DNA from: Pelagomonas calceolata
Taxonomy: Eukaryota; Sar; Pelagophyceae; Pelagomonadales; Pelagomonadaceae
Assembly (NCBI GenBank): GCA_918797485.1
Contig: CAKKNE010000002.1
Coordinates: forward strand, 2,756,501 to 2,820,500
Direction: 5' to 3'
Length of the DNA stretch: 64,000 bases
The first letter of the stretch is position 1, and each line of letters starts with the position of its first letter. Both the position numbers and the translations under genes were made by a program. Positions 9,380 to 18,120 of this stretch are shown in pieces. The notes under the pieces were generated by a model, which saw only the letters and a program-made list of their open reading frames with translations, made no database searches and had not been told where the DNA came from.

Positions 9380-10246
9380 ATGCTCACGACGCGAAGCGCC
9401 CTCGCCGCCCCCGGCGCCGGCTGGGCCCGCCCCGCCCGCAGCATCTCCTCAGCGGTAGTGCGGAGCGCCGCGCCGGCGCTCACCGCGCGGGCATCGCCGT
9501 CATGCACTCACCTTGGTTGCGCCGACCGGGCCTGCGCCCAGCGGCCGCTGACGACCGCGCGCCCATCAAACAGCTGCGGCCACTCCACGTGTGGCTCGTC
9601 TTGCGCCCTGACCGCGCGGCCGCTGACGACTGCGGCCTCAAAAAACGCCTGCGGCCACGCTGGGTGCGGCCCGGCCTGCACGCAACGGCGACCCTTCTCC
9701 TCCCTCCAGAAGAAGGACGAGCCCGGCACGTCTATCGCGGAGAGCGGCACGTCCTGGAAGGAGATCTCCGACCGCATGAGCCAGGTCTTGTTCCTCACTG
9801 ATATTTGGCGCGGGATTTGGTTGACGGGCGAGGTCGTCTCCAAGCCGAAGGTCACGATCAACTACCCCTTCGAGAAGGGCCCGATCTCACCTAGATTCAG
9901 AGGCGAGCACGCTTTGAGACGTTACCCGTCGGGCGAGGAGCGCTGCATCGCCTGCAAGCTCTGCGAGGCGGTCTGCCCGGCCCAGGCCATTACGATCGAG
10001 GCCGAGGCGCGCGAAGACGGGTCAAGAAAAACGACGCGCTACGACATCGACATGACCAAGTGTATTTACTGCGGCTACTGCCAGGAGGCGTGCCCGGTGG
10101 ACGCCATCGTCGAGGGCCCGAACTACGAGTTCGCCGCCGAGACGCACGAGGAGCTCATCTACGACAAGGAGAAGCTCCTGGCGAACGGCGACAAGTGGGA
10201 GGTCGCCATCGCCAAGAACCTCGCGAGCGAGCACCACTACCGCTGA
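9380..10246 (+). CDS. NDUFS8: Mitochondrial complex I subunit NDUFS8 (TYKY, NuoI homologue) with Cys/His-rich N-terminal extension
   Basis: 288 aa, longer than the usual roughly 210. The C-terminal 190 residues are the 8 kDa-type ferredoxin subunit: two cluster motifs, [12 protein letters not shown] and [12 protein letters not shown], ligate the N6a and N6b [4Fe-4S] clusters that pass electrons through complex I toward ubiquinone in the inner mitochondrial membrane. The N-terminus ([10 protein letters not shown]...) is Arg/Ser/Ala-rich and suits a mitochondrial presequence. Between residues 41 and 108 it carries three tandem units of about 25 aa. Each has a CxHxxC(x3-4)C core (C42/H44/C47/C52, C66/H68/C71/C75, C91/H93/C96/C100); the first two end in RPLTTA and the third in RPFSS. 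I know of no such extension in this subunit. It converges with the exosome gene 29 bp away. Confidence 0.95.
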   Translation: MLTTRSALAAPGAGWARPARSISSAVVRSAAPALTARASPSCTHLGCADRACAQRPLTTARPSNSCGHSTCGSSCALTARPLTTAASKNACGHAGCGPACTQRRPFSSLQKKDEPGTSIAESGTSWKEISDRMSQVLFLTDIWRGIWLTGEVVSKPKVTINYPFEKGPISPRFRGEHALRRYPSGEERCIACKLCEAVCPAQAITIEAEAREDGSRKTTRYDIDMTKCIYCGYCQEACPVDAIVEGPNYEFAAETHEELIYDKEKLLANGDKWEVAIAKNLASEHHYR

Positions 10247-10275
10247 CCTCCTTAATTCCTTGTACTTACTTCACA

Positions 10276-11058
10276 CTAGCGAGCGACCGCGGCCTCGAGC
10301 GACGCTTCCCGGACCGCGTCCAGGCGGGCGACGTGGTCCCGCGCGGCGGTGGCGAGCTGCTCGCCGACCTTCGCCGCGGCGTCCAGCGCCCGCGCTATCA
10401 AAGAATCGTAGGCGTCCGGCTGCAGCGGGCGCTCGCCCGTGAGGTCCGTCCACAGCACCTCGCCGAAGCACGGTAGACAAGCCAAATCGAGGGCGACGCC
10501 GTGCCTAGCTTCCGCACGGTTCGGGTCGACGAGCGTCGTCGCGGCCACGGGCGCGCCGACGCGCGCCGCCGCGACGACGCCCCGCAGAAAAATGCCCGCG
10601 TCCACCAGGGCCAGGCCGGCGGCGTTGATCGCCGCCGACGTGGCGCCGCCGTCGTCGCACGTCACCAGCACGTGGATTTTGATGAGTGCCCGCGGGTAGC
10701 GCTCCGCCATGAGCGCCGGCGCCAGCGCGTTTCGCACGGCGTTCTCCAGGTCCCGCCCGTCCTGCCGCCGCGCCCCCGTGCGCGCCCCGACGCTCGCGAA
10801 GGGCGCGTAGGTCGCCGCGACCTCGAGCACGCATCTATCATGTTTCTCGTCGCTCCGCCGCTCGTGCTCGCGCGGGCCCTGGGCGTGCGCCGACACGCGC
10901 GTGAGGCCCTGGGCGACGTCGCAGGACCCGTCGACGTGGCGCGACCGCGCCGTGCCCAGCTGCACGGCGAGCCGGCGCGGCTCGTCCAGCCCGCGGCCGT
11001 CGCCGCGCGCGCCGAAGAGCTCGAACCAGTCCTCGTCGAAGGCGCCGTCCTGCGCCAT
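10276..11058 (-). CDS. RNA exosome RNase PH-fold subunit, RRP41/EXOSC4-like, 260 aa
   Basis: Starts at ATG 11058. The single RNase PH domain shows the family's hallmark blocks: GLDEPRRLAVQLG (ExRR region), VDGSCDVAQGLTRV (adGSa...G.TkV), then a yPRALIKIHVLVTCDDGG strand and AAINAAGLALVDAGI. These match ring subunits of the exosome, which form the hexameric core that threads RNA for 3'-5' decay and rRNA processing in nucleus and cytoplasm. RRP41 fits best because of the ELRR-like start and GP.E loop, but MTR3 or RRP46 cannot be excluded. It is transcribed divergently from the acetyltransferase-PhzF gene. Confidence 0.85.
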   Translation of the reverse strand: MAQDGAFDEDWFELFGARGDGRGLDEPRRLAVQLGTARSRHVDGSCDVAQGLTRVSAHAQGPREHERRSDEKHDRCVLEVAATYAPFASVGARTGARRQDGRDLENAVRNALAPALMAERYPRALIKIHVLVTCDDGGATSAAINAAGLALVDAGIFLRGVVAAARVGAPVAATTLVDPNRAEARHGVALDLACLPCFGEVLWTDLTGERPLQPDAYDSLIARALDAAAKVGEQLATAARDHVARLDAVREASLEAAVAR

Positions 11059-11458
11059 TTATTTTTTTTGCGCTAGCTGCTGCGGCGCATGTGCCGAGCT
11101 GGTGTGAGTGTGAGCTGCCGCGGCGACGGCGGGCACTCCTGTCTGGTGTGAGCACTGCTGCGCAGGCTTGCCAGCGCGCACCGCTCACCTTTGCCAGCGG
11201 ACAGCTCAGTGAGGCTACCGGTTATACATGCACGCAGTGTCACCAGCGCTGAACGTCGGCGAAGCGCGGCACGCTGTAAAGGGCTCGCTGCTGCCAGGCT
11301 GCTGCTAAAACAGGGAGCACAGGCAGTGCACAACTCGCGTTGCCAATAAGCGGTCGCAAAAACACGACAGCTGTTGCCGGTCGAACGCACGACTGCGCCG
11401 GGCGCCGAAACTGCGGCGTAGGCACAGCTGGGCACACCACTCGCACAGCCTGGCCTGC
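11059..11458. other. Divergent promoter region (exosome subunit / acetyltransferase-PhzF)
   Basis: 400 bp containing a single GCTAGC but not the full bipartite element. GTGTGAG repeats (near 11102 and 11146) are the only recurring words seen. No gene is supported. Confidence 0.4.
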
Positions 11459-12796
11459 ATGCGCCAGACCGTCGCCGCACTGCTCGCGTGCAAGATGGCA
11501 GCGCTGGCGCCCGTAGAAGTGCGTCTCCGGCCGGCGCTGCGGGAAGACGTCGACGCGCTCTACGCGCTGGAAGCGGCGAGCTACCCGGCCGACGAGGCCG
11601 CGTCGCGCGAGGCCTTGGCGTACCGGCAGCGCGAGGCCGGCGACTTCTTCCGCGTCGTGACGATTGAAGGCGACGACTGCGCGGGCTTCGTCTGCGGCAC
11701 GCGCTGCGCGACCTTCGAAGAGGAGTCGATGGCCGCGCACGACCCGGCCGGTTCCATCCTCGCGATCCACTCCGTCGTCGTCAAGCCGGCGCTGCGACGG
11801 CGCGGCATTGCCTTGCGAGCGCTCCGGCGCTACGTCCACGACGTGCGACGCGGGAGGACGTGTGCAACCATCGCCCTCATCGCGAAGGCGCCCCTCCTGC
11901 CGTTGTATCGCAAGGCGGGGTTCGAGGTTCAGGGCTTGTCGGAGATCGTGCACGGCCGGGACCCCTGGTTCGAGTGCACGCTGGACGCGACGGCCTTCCC
12001 CTACGAGGTCGTCGATTCCTTCTCTTCCGTAAAATTTGGGGGCAATCCCGCGGCCGTCGTCCTGGGCGAAGGGAGCGAGGACTGGATGAAGGGCGTGGCC
12101 GCGGAGTTCAACCTGTCCGAGACCGCGTTCCTACGGTTTATAGAGGGCAGCCGCTTCGGGCTGAGGTGGCTGACGCCCACGGCGGAGGTCGACTTGTGCG
12201 GCCACGCGACGCTCGCGGCGGCGCACTTTCTGTTCGGTCGGGAGGCTTATGATGAGCTGATCTTCGAGACGCGGTCCGGCGATCTGGTAGCAACGAAGAA
12301 GAATGACTTGATAGAGCTGGCCTTCCCGCGGGACGACCCCATGGAGGTCGTGGATCTCAAAATCAAGGGCCAGCTGCTCAAGGCTCTGAGCGTCGAGGAC
12401 ATCGTCAGTGTCCACCGGTCGGGCCAGCGCGATCTGCTCGTGACGTTGACGGCGGAGGCGTTTCAGAGCATGAACGTGGACCTGGCGAAGATTAACGAGA
12501 TCGAGCGCATCCGGGGCGTCGTCCCCTGCTGCGCCGGCGACGTGCGCGACGAGGGCCAAGCGGACTTCTCGTCGCGGTTCTTCGGGCCGGCGGTGGGCAT
12601 CGACGAGGACCCCGTGACGGGGAGCGCCCATTGTGCGTTGGCGCCCTTGTTCATGAAGCGCTGCGGCGGCAAAAGCCGGTTGGTGGGCTACCAGGCGTCG
12701 GCGCGCGGCGGGGAGGTCGTGTGCGACGTGGCGGGGCCGCTCGTGAAGCTGAGCGGGCGGGCGACGGCGGTCATGGCCGGGGTTGTAAAGTCTTAA
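11459..12796 (+). CDS. GNAT acetyltransferase (AANAT-like) fused to PhzF-family protein, 445 aa
   Basis: One exon encodes two enzymes. Residues about 20-175 are a GNAT domain close to arylalkylamine N-acetyltransferases: SYPADEAAS near the start, HDPAGSILAIHSVVVKP, then the acetyl-CoA loop RRRGIALRAL and a GFEVQGLS end. Residues about 178-445 are a PhzF fold: FPYEVVDSFSS, FGGNPAAVV, NLSETAFL (Glu221 is the family's catalytic acid), RWLTPTAEVDLCGHATLAAAH and DEDPVTGSAH. PhzF relatives are isomerases acting on aromatic or amino-acid-like substrates. Fusion suggests consecutive steps on an amine metabolite, but no substrate can be named. ATG at 11459 is used; an in-frame ATG at 11495 sits closer to the domain. 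The protein is probably cytosolic. Confidence 0.9.
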   Translation: MRQTVAALLACKMAALAPVEVRLRPALREDVDALYALEAASYPADEAASREALAYRQREAGDFFRVVTIEGDDCAGFVCGTRCATFEEESMAAHDPAGSILAIHSVVVKPALRRRGIALRALRRYVHDVRRGRTCATIALIAKAPLLPLYRKAGFEVQGLSEIVHGRDPWFECTLDATAFPYEVVDSFSSVKFGGNPAAVVLGEGSEDWMKGVAAEFNLSETAFLRFIEGSRFGLRWLTPTAEVDLCGHATLAAAHFLFGREAYDELIFETRSGDLVATKKNDLIELAFPRDDPMEVVDLKIKGQLLKALSVEDIVSVHRSGQRDLLVTLTAEAFQSMNVDLAKINEIERIRGVVPCCAGDVRDEGQADFSSRFFGPAVGIDEDPVTGSAHCALAPLFMKRCGGKSRLVGYQASARGGEVVCDVAGPLVKLSGRATAVMAGVVKS

Positions 12797-12848
12797 GAGG
12801 TATGATTATGAACAGCTATGGACAACATATGTACAGTTCGATCGGCGA

Positions 12849-13279
12849 TCAGTAGGTGGGCATGTGGTGGGCCGGGAGCGGGTTGTGCTCCGTGCCCGTC
12901 AGGCCCGACGACGGCAGGAAGACGCCGCTGTGGCCCGCGTCCTTTTGCATCGGCTCGAAGTCGAGGTTGGGCGCGCCGGTCACGGGGTCGCAGCCCTGGC
13001 TGTAGACTTTCTCCATCTTCGCCGTGTAGGCATCGCCTGTGAGCAAATCAAATAGTGAGTCGGGTGCATAATTCTTCACTAAGTCCTTTCTCGGCGAGAA
13101 CGCGACGCGCCACGACAATTTGATTTTATGCACTGCACGTTGCCCTCCTCCGTCGACGGGTGCGGGAACCAGCGGTTCAGCCAGTTCGCCGTGCGCTGGG
13201 ACGCGCCGTCGAGCATGCTCGACGTGCGCTTCACCAGGCGCCGCGTGAAGCCGGGCTTCTCGGCGGGGTCAAGCTCCAT
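12849..13279 (-). CDS. Small spliced gene of unknown function
   Basis: Two open frames on the minus strand are best read as exons of one gene. Exon 1 begins with ATG 13279 (MELDPAEKPGFTRR...) and has a conserved-looking ANWLNRWFPHPSTEEGN patch. The C-terminal frame (...GDAYTAKMEKVYSQG...) ends with TGA at 12849-12851. A good acceptor, TTTGCTCACAG, lies just before the codons for GDAY, near 13034. The donor cannot be fixed: only GT sites in phase 1, between about 13080 and 13115, restore the frame. I do not recognise either half. No signal peptide or membrane segment is seen. The stop lies 52 bp from the convergent GNAT-PhzF stop. Treat the gene as real but its internal junction as unresolved. 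Confidence 0.5.
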
Positions 13280-13658
13280 GCTACTTCACCGCTGCTGGCC
13301 TCAGCCCTATGTCGCGGTCCTGGGGCGCGCTGCGCCACGCCGTTCGATGACGACCGAAGAAATAGATAGCGACCGTAGTACGGCCTAGTAAATCGCTGGT
13401 CCAGACAGCCGCGAATTAGCGTCGACGCGTCGACGCTAGCGGCCTTGAAGACACACTAGCAAGCGGACAAAATCGCGCGGAATGACATGAGACCTCCCTT
13501 CAAGGGCGCCGAGCACCTCCTCCGCGCCTCCCCCGCAGAGCGGTCGCCCGTCGAGGTCGTTGTGGCGCTCGTTGGCCACCACAAAAAGCACGACGAGCAG
13601 CCTCCAAGGAGCGCGACCGGCTGCCCCGAGCCCACGACGCACACCGACGGACCCGAGC
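13280..13658. other. Divergent promoter region (small spliced gene / E2-PP2C fusion)
   Basis: 379 bp with one copy of the bipartite element (13435-13460), preceded by a GTCGACGCGTCGAC palindrome at about 13421-13434. Otherwise nothing is recognised. Confidence 0.55.
13435..13460 (+). promoter_or_regulatory. Bipartite element, copy 3
   Basis: GCTAGCGGC then, after a short spacer, GAAGACACACTAGC. The right half has one extra AC compared with TAAGACACTAGC. It lies between divergent genes, 156 bp and 199 bp from the two ATGs. Confidence 0.5.
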
Positions 13659-15077
13659 ATGCCGCCCCCATCAGCAGCCCGCGTCGCGTGGGACGTCGAG
13701 CAGCTCTCGACCGTCCCAGCGGAGCTGGGCGGCCACGAGGTCCAAGGCGCCCGGGTCGAACTCATCATAAGGCCGGCGCCGGACCTTGTTATTAATGAAG
13801 ACGTAAGGTTCGAGGTCCGCCTCGACGCGGGCAACTACCCCGCGCGGCCGCCGGCCGTCCGACGCTTGACCGAAAATGCCAAAGCGGTCGACGGCGTGGA
13901 CGCGGCGGGATCCGTGAATTTGCCCATCCTCGACCCGCGAGCCGAACCGAATGGGTGGTCGAGAGGCTACTCGCTGGCCGTGGTCTTCTACGCGCTGCGG
14001 GACGTGTATCGGAAGGCGGAGGCGGACTGGGCGCCGCCGCCGCCGCACGCGCAAGGATCTTCTGAACCCGTGGCGGGTCGGCCCGCCGTCGAGGCGAATT
14101 TGTCGTTCGGCCTGACCGTGGGCCACGCCGGCGACCAAGGTAAAAGGATGTCAATGGAGGACGTCGTGTTGATAAAACCGCTCGACGTGCCCTCCAAAAA
14201 AACGAGAAGATCGCAACTTATCGTCGTTTTTGATGGGCACGGCGGCCGCAAGGTCGCGGAGTGGGCCTCCGAACTCCTCCCCGAGGAACTGCAGCGGAAT
14301 TTGCGGGTCGACAGCTGGGGCGATGCATTGAAGCGGGCCTTCCCGGCCGTCGACGCCGAACTGAGAAGAAGACGCGAGGCCGATTCCATGGGCCGCGACG
14401 CGTCGGGCTCCACCGTGCTCGCGGCGCTCTTCGACGGACGAGACACGTTCCACGTCGCGTCGCTCGGAGACTGTAGAGCCGTGCTCTCCCAGAAGGATGG
14501 CTACGTGAACTGCTCGAACGATTGTAGAGCCGACCGGCCCGACGAGATCGCGCGCGTCGTCCGCGCCGGCGGCTTCGTCGCCAACAAGCGCGTGAACGGC
14601 CAGATCGCCGTGTCGCGCGCGCTGGGCGACTTCGCCTTCAAGGGCGGTGCCCTGGGCGACCGCGTGTCCTGCGTGCCGGATCTGACCTCCGTGAAACTGC
14701 GCGACGGCGACGACTTTCTGCTGATCGGCTGCGACGGCGTCTTCGACGTCCTGACCTCGGCCGAGGCGACGAGTTTTGTGAGAGACCGCCTCGGACAAGG
14801 CCGCAATTTAGATGACGCCGCCATGGACCTCGTAAGGCACGCCATCGACGACCGCGACTCGCGCGACAACGTCTCCGTCTGCCTCGTCAAGCTCCAGAAG
14901 ACGGCGCCCGAGGTCTATACGGAGGGGGCAGTGGCGGCATTGCATAGCGTCCCCGTCGCGGAGCCCTTGCACGCCGCGAACGCGCCGCGCGCGCCGGCGG
15001 CGAAGCCACGGAAAACTGGCGTCCTCGACGACGAGGACCTCATGGACTTCCTCATGAACGACGACAACTTCGCCTAA
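13659..15077 (+). CDS. PP2C-type protein phosphatase fused to an inactive UBC12-like E2 domain, 472 aa
   Basis: The first ATG of the frame is at 13659. Residues 10-118 look like a ubiquitin-conjugating fold of the NEDD8-E2 (UBC12) type: a VELIIRP strand, FEVRLDAGNYPARPPAV, then GSVNLPILDP where active E2s have GNVCLNIL, then a GW and a helix VVFYALRDVY. Asn87 takes the place of the catalytic Cys, so transfer activity is unlikely and a binding (UEV-like) role is inferred. Residues about 150-430 are a complete PP2C metallophosphatase with DGHGG, the SGST loop, GDCRAV, SRALGD, GCDGVFDV and RDNVS, so Ser/Thr phosphatase activity is expected. The tail is basic, then acidic (DDEDLMDFLMNDD). The fusion suggests phosphatase targeting to a ubiquitin-like pathway. 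Confidence 0.88.
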   Translation: MPPPSAARVAWDVEQLSTVPAELGGHEVQGARVELIIRPAPDLVINEDVRFEVRLDAGNYPARPPAVRRLTENAKAVDGVDAAGSVNLPILDPRAEPNGWSRGYSLAVVFYALRDVYRKAEADWAPPPPHAQGSSEPVAGRPAVEANLSFGLTVGHAGDQGKRMSMEDVVLIKPLDVPSKKTRRSQLIVVFDGHGGRKVAEWASELLPEELQRNLRVDSWGDALKRAFPAVDAELRRRREADSMGRDASGSTVLAALFDGRDTFHVASLGDCRAVLSQKDGYVNCSNDCRADRPDEIARVVRAGGFVANKRVNGQIAVSRALGDFAFKGGALGDRVSCVPDLTSVKLRDGDDFLLIGCDGVFDVLTSAEATSFVRDRLGQGRNLDDAAMDLVRHAIDDRDSRDNVSVCLVKLQKTAPEVYTEGAVAALHSVPVAEPLHAANAPRAPAAKPRKTGVLDDEDLMDFLMNDDNFA

Positions 15078-15143
15078 GCATAAGTTTAAGCAAAGCAAAT
15101 AAATTAGAAATCTCGAAGGCAGAAGGAGGCGGAGCTCCACATA

Positions 15144-17888
15144 CTAGTAGGCGAAGGGGTTCCGCGGCGGCGGCGGCGGCTCGTCGCTCTCTGGCGTCGC
15201 CCATCGACTCTGGCCCGTTTGCGCGTTGTAGTCGTAGGCGTGGCCCGTCTCCGGGTCAGTATATGTCGTCCAGCCCTCGTCCGACGGCGCCGGAGGGGGG
15301 CGCTGTTGCAATGATCGCGCGTACGCGGCGTCGCGCGCCTCCGCCTCCCGGCGCGCGCGCGCGCTGTCCTGTTGCAACGACCGCGCGTACGCAGCGTCCC
15401 GCGCCTCGTTCGCCGCCCGTTCGCGCGCGCGCTCCTCGTCCAACTCCGCGCGCAGCCGCTCCGCGTACCTCCGGTCCGCGTCTTCGCTGGGCGCCGCCTC
15501 GTTCTCGAGCGCGTCGAGGGCGTCGCACACGGCGTCCTTCTCCTCGCGCGAGTAGGCGCACACGTAAACTTCGTCGAGGCCCGGATATGCATGCGAGGCG
15601 ATGGCCCGCAGGCCGACGGACACGACCCGCTCCAGCGGCACCGAGCCGCGGTAGACGCCCGCGCTCAGCAGCGAGAACGCGACGTGGCGGACGCGCTTCT
15701 CCCGCGCGACGCGCAGCGCCGCCGCGTAGGCACTTATGAGCGACGCCTCGCCGCCGCGCCAGCCGCCGCCTTGCCGGAAGTCGGGGCCGACGGCGTGCAG
15801 GACGTACTCGACGCGCAGCTGGCCGTAGGCGTTCGGTCCCGTCGCGACGCAGTCGCCGACGCCGATTCGGAGTCCGTGCGCGTCCTGGGGCAGCGCCGCC
15901 CGGTCCCGCCGCAGCGCCGGGCCGCCGGCCCGCGAGACGGCGCCGTCGACTCCGCCGCCACCGAACCCCCGCGCGTTCGCCGCGTTGACGATCGCCGCGG
16001 GGCCCGGGCAGCCGCCGAACGCCACGACCGAGCCCGCCGCCGCCACGAGGCGGCCGCCGTGCCGCAGCCTGATCGCCTTGAGCTCCCGGAGGCCGCGGTT
16101 CGTGCCGCGGATCGGCCGCGATTTCGGAGTCGGCGCGTCGCCGTCGTCCGTGCTCAATTCGTAATCAGCGGCGGGGGCGCTCGGCGCGGCACGCAGGCGG
16201 TCGAGGCGGTCGGCGAGCGCGTCCGCGCACGGCGTGGCGTCGCGCGTCCACGACGGCGGCGCGGGCGGCGCCGGCGGTCGCGCGGCCGGCGCCGCCGCCG
16301 GCTTAGGCGGTGTCGGTGGGGCCCGCGGTCGTTCGTGCTGCAAGCTGCGCGCGTAGGCCGCATCCCGCGCCTCCGCCTCGCGGCGCGCACGCGCGCTCGC
16401 CTCCTGCAGCGACCGCGCGTAGGCCGCGTCGCGCGCCTCGGCCGCCTCGCGCGACGCGTCGAAGAACGCATCGACGCCGCCGAGGCCGCGTTGTTGCGTG
16501 ACGGCCGCCGCGGCCGCGTCCCGCCGGTCCAGTCGGTCCTCGCGCGCGGCGGCCAGGAGCTCCTCTTGGGATCGCGCGAGGGCCTCGTCCTCGCGCCGCG
16601 CGGCCGCCGCCGCCTCGCGCCGCGCCGCGACCGCCTCGGACCGGGCCGCGTCGAAGGCGTCGAGGAGCGGGTCGTCGTCGGCCGGCTTTGCGAGCGGCGC
16701 CGGCGGCCCGGTTTCTGAAAAGAAGGGCGTCGCCTCGGCCAGCGTCAAGGTCGTGTCCGCGGGCGCGGTGTCCGGCACTTTCGCGTAGTAGACGCGCTCG
16801 TTCGTGTGCTTGAGCTCGTCGTAGTACGCGGCGGCCGCGGCGCCGAGGCGCCCGGCCGTCGCGCGGCCCGCAAGTTTTACAAGGTCGGCCGCCGCGGGCG
16901 GCGGGCCCGGCCACGCGCCCGCCCCCGCGAGGGCGGCGAGCCGGTCGCGGCCGCGCCGCGCGTGAGCCACGGCGTCGCCAAACGTGGCCGCGTCGCTCTT
17001 GGCCGCCGCTTGCCGCGCTCTCAGTAAATCCGCGGCGGCGAAGGCCGCGAGCGCCGCGACGGCGGTCTCGGAACAGCCGAGGGCCATCGCCGCGGCCGCC
17101 GCGCGGTCCGCCGCGCCGTCCGCGAGCCGCGCCGTCACGGGGTTGTTCAGTGCCAGCCCCTTGCGGACGACGAGTCGGTCGGCGGCGGCGAGGCAAGCGT
17201 TGCCGCGCGCGGTCGCGACCGCGGGCGAGGCCTCGGCCGGGACCTTTTGCAGCGCGTGCCACGACCCCGCGGCGTCGACTTTCGCCGCGGCCTGCCACAG
17301 ACCCGCCGCGTCCTTGAGCGCCGCGGCCGCGCGCTTGAGGCCAGCCTCCACGTCCTCGGCCAGCTCCCGCGCGGCGCACCGCTCGCCGGCCTGCGCCCCC
17401 GCCGCGCAGGCCAGCGCCTCGTCGAGGCGCGCGCACGCGACGAGCGTCGGGAGCAGGGCCCCGGCGACGGCGAACATGGGCTTCCGGGCGTCGTAGTCGG
17501 CCACGACGCTGATCGCGTCGCCAGGGCCGAGCGACGACGTCCAGCTGACGGCGAGGCCGCCGGGCGCGACGCGCGCGTCCGTCGCGGCGCCCGCCTCCAG
17601 CGACGCGCGCACCGCGGCGACGGCCGCGGCCGCGGCGCGCGCCGCCGCCGCGACGGCCTCGGCGTGGGCCGCGGCCGCGCCGGGGCGCCCGTCCTCGCGC
17701 GTTGCCGCGCGCAGCCGCGCGAGCGCGGCGTCGGCGGCCTCGCACTGGAGCTTCAGCGCCGGCGTGCAGCACGGCGCCAGGGCGACGGCGTAGTGGCCGC
17801 CGTCGGCGCGCGTGGGCAGTCTCGATGGTGGTATGCGGGTCAGGAACCGGACGAGCTCCTCGCGGAGATTTTCCTCTGGGCTTGCCAT
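15144..17888 (-). CDS. BRO1 - macro - WW domain protein, 914 aa
   Basis: Single exon from ATG 17888. Residues 1 to about 400 read as a BRO1 domain (ALIX/PDCD6IP type): helical repeats with LAVSWTSSL, a YYDELKHTNERVYYAKVPD block near residue 370 and a following Pro-rich turn; this fold binds ESCRT-III. Residues about 615-785 are a macro domain (AIVNAANARGFGGGGVDGAV, YVLHAVGPDF), which binds or removes ADP-ribose. Residues about 866-903 are a WW domain (EGWTTYTDPETGHAYDYN...SRW), which binds Pro-rich peptides. Four copies of EARDAAYARSLQ occur, two near 480-520 and two near 825-860, in coiled-coil stretches, and resemble ubiquitin-interacting motifs. The combination suggests a membrane-remodelling adaptor that reads ADP-ribose. 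BRO1 is the least certain part; macro and WW are clear. Confidence 0.85.
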   Translation of the reverse strand: MASPEENLREELVRFLTRIPPSRLPTRADGGHYAVALAPCCTPALKLQCEAADAALARLRAATREDGRPGAAAAHAEAVAAAARAAAAAVAAVRASLEAGAATDARVAPGGLAVSWTSSLGPGDAISVVADYDARKPMFAVAGALLPTLVACARLDEALACAAGAQAGERCAARELAEDVEAGLKRAAAALKDAAGLWQAAAKVDAAGSWHALQKVPAEASPAVATARGNACLAAADRLVVRKGLALNNPVTARLADGAADRAAAAAMALGCSETAVAALAAFAAADLLRARQAAAKSDAATFGDAVAHARRGRDRLAALAGAGAWPGPPPAAADLVKLAGRATAGRLGAAAAAYYDELKHTNERVYYAKVPDTAPADTTLTLAEATPFFSETGPPAPLAKPADDDPLLDAFDAARSEAVAARREAAAAARREDEALARSQEELLAAAREDRLDRRDAAAAAVTQQRGLGGVDAFFDASREAAEARDAAYARSLQEASARARREAEARDAAYARSLQHERPRAPPTPPKPAAAPAARPPAPPAPPSWTRDATPCADALADRLDRLRAAPSAPAADYELSTDDGDAPTPKSRPIRGTNRGLRELKAIRLRHGGRLVAAAGSVVAFGGCPGPAAIVNAANARGFGGGGVDGAVSRAGGPALRRDRAALPQDAHGLRIGVGDCVATGPNAYGQLRVEYVLHAVGPDFRQGGGWRGGEASLISAYAAALRVAREKRVRHVAFSLLSAGVYRGSVPLERVVSVGLRAIASHAYPGLDEVYVCAYSREEKDAVCDALDALENEAAPSEDADRRYAERLRAELDEERARERAANEARDAAYARSLQQDSARARREAEARDAAYARSLQQRPPPAPSDEGWTTYTDPETGHAYDYNAQTGQSRWATPESDEPPPPPRNPFAY

Positions 17889-17997
17889 GGTCCACCACCT
17901 ACCTGGATAGCTGGTGGGAGCTCACGCCGTGCCGGGAGGCTGCCCGCTAGGAATTAATTCTATAGATTAGGATCACTGATTAGAGGATCACTGATTA

Positions 17998-18020
17998 GCT
18001 AGACAGTGTAAGACACTAGC
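17998..18020 (+). promoter_or_regulatory. Bipartite element, copy 4
   Basis: GCTAGACAG then TGTAAGACACTAGC, almost centred between the divergent BRO1 and VPAG-repeat genes (110 bp and 101 bp to the ATGs). Just before it, GATCACTGATTAG occurs twice in tandem (17971-17998). Confidence 0.5.
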
Positions 18021-18120
18021 AAGCATATAGGAGCTAATTCCTTGCCATCCATTTTGACCGGGCCATCCGTCACGGTAGATACAACTCTTAGGAGCGCGTC
18101 GCCTCATCAAACGACCGCAG

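Noticed and set aside
13560-13658. A longer start for the E2-PP2C protein
   Set aside because: The extension begins with TTG and reads low-complexity Ser/Thr/Pro; the first ATG at 13659 sits right before the domain.
16303-17898. A 531-codon open frame on the minus strand in another frame of the BRO1-macro gene
   Set aside because: Made of Arg/Gly/Ala runs, which GC-rich codons produce in the shifted frame; the overlapping frame has real domains.
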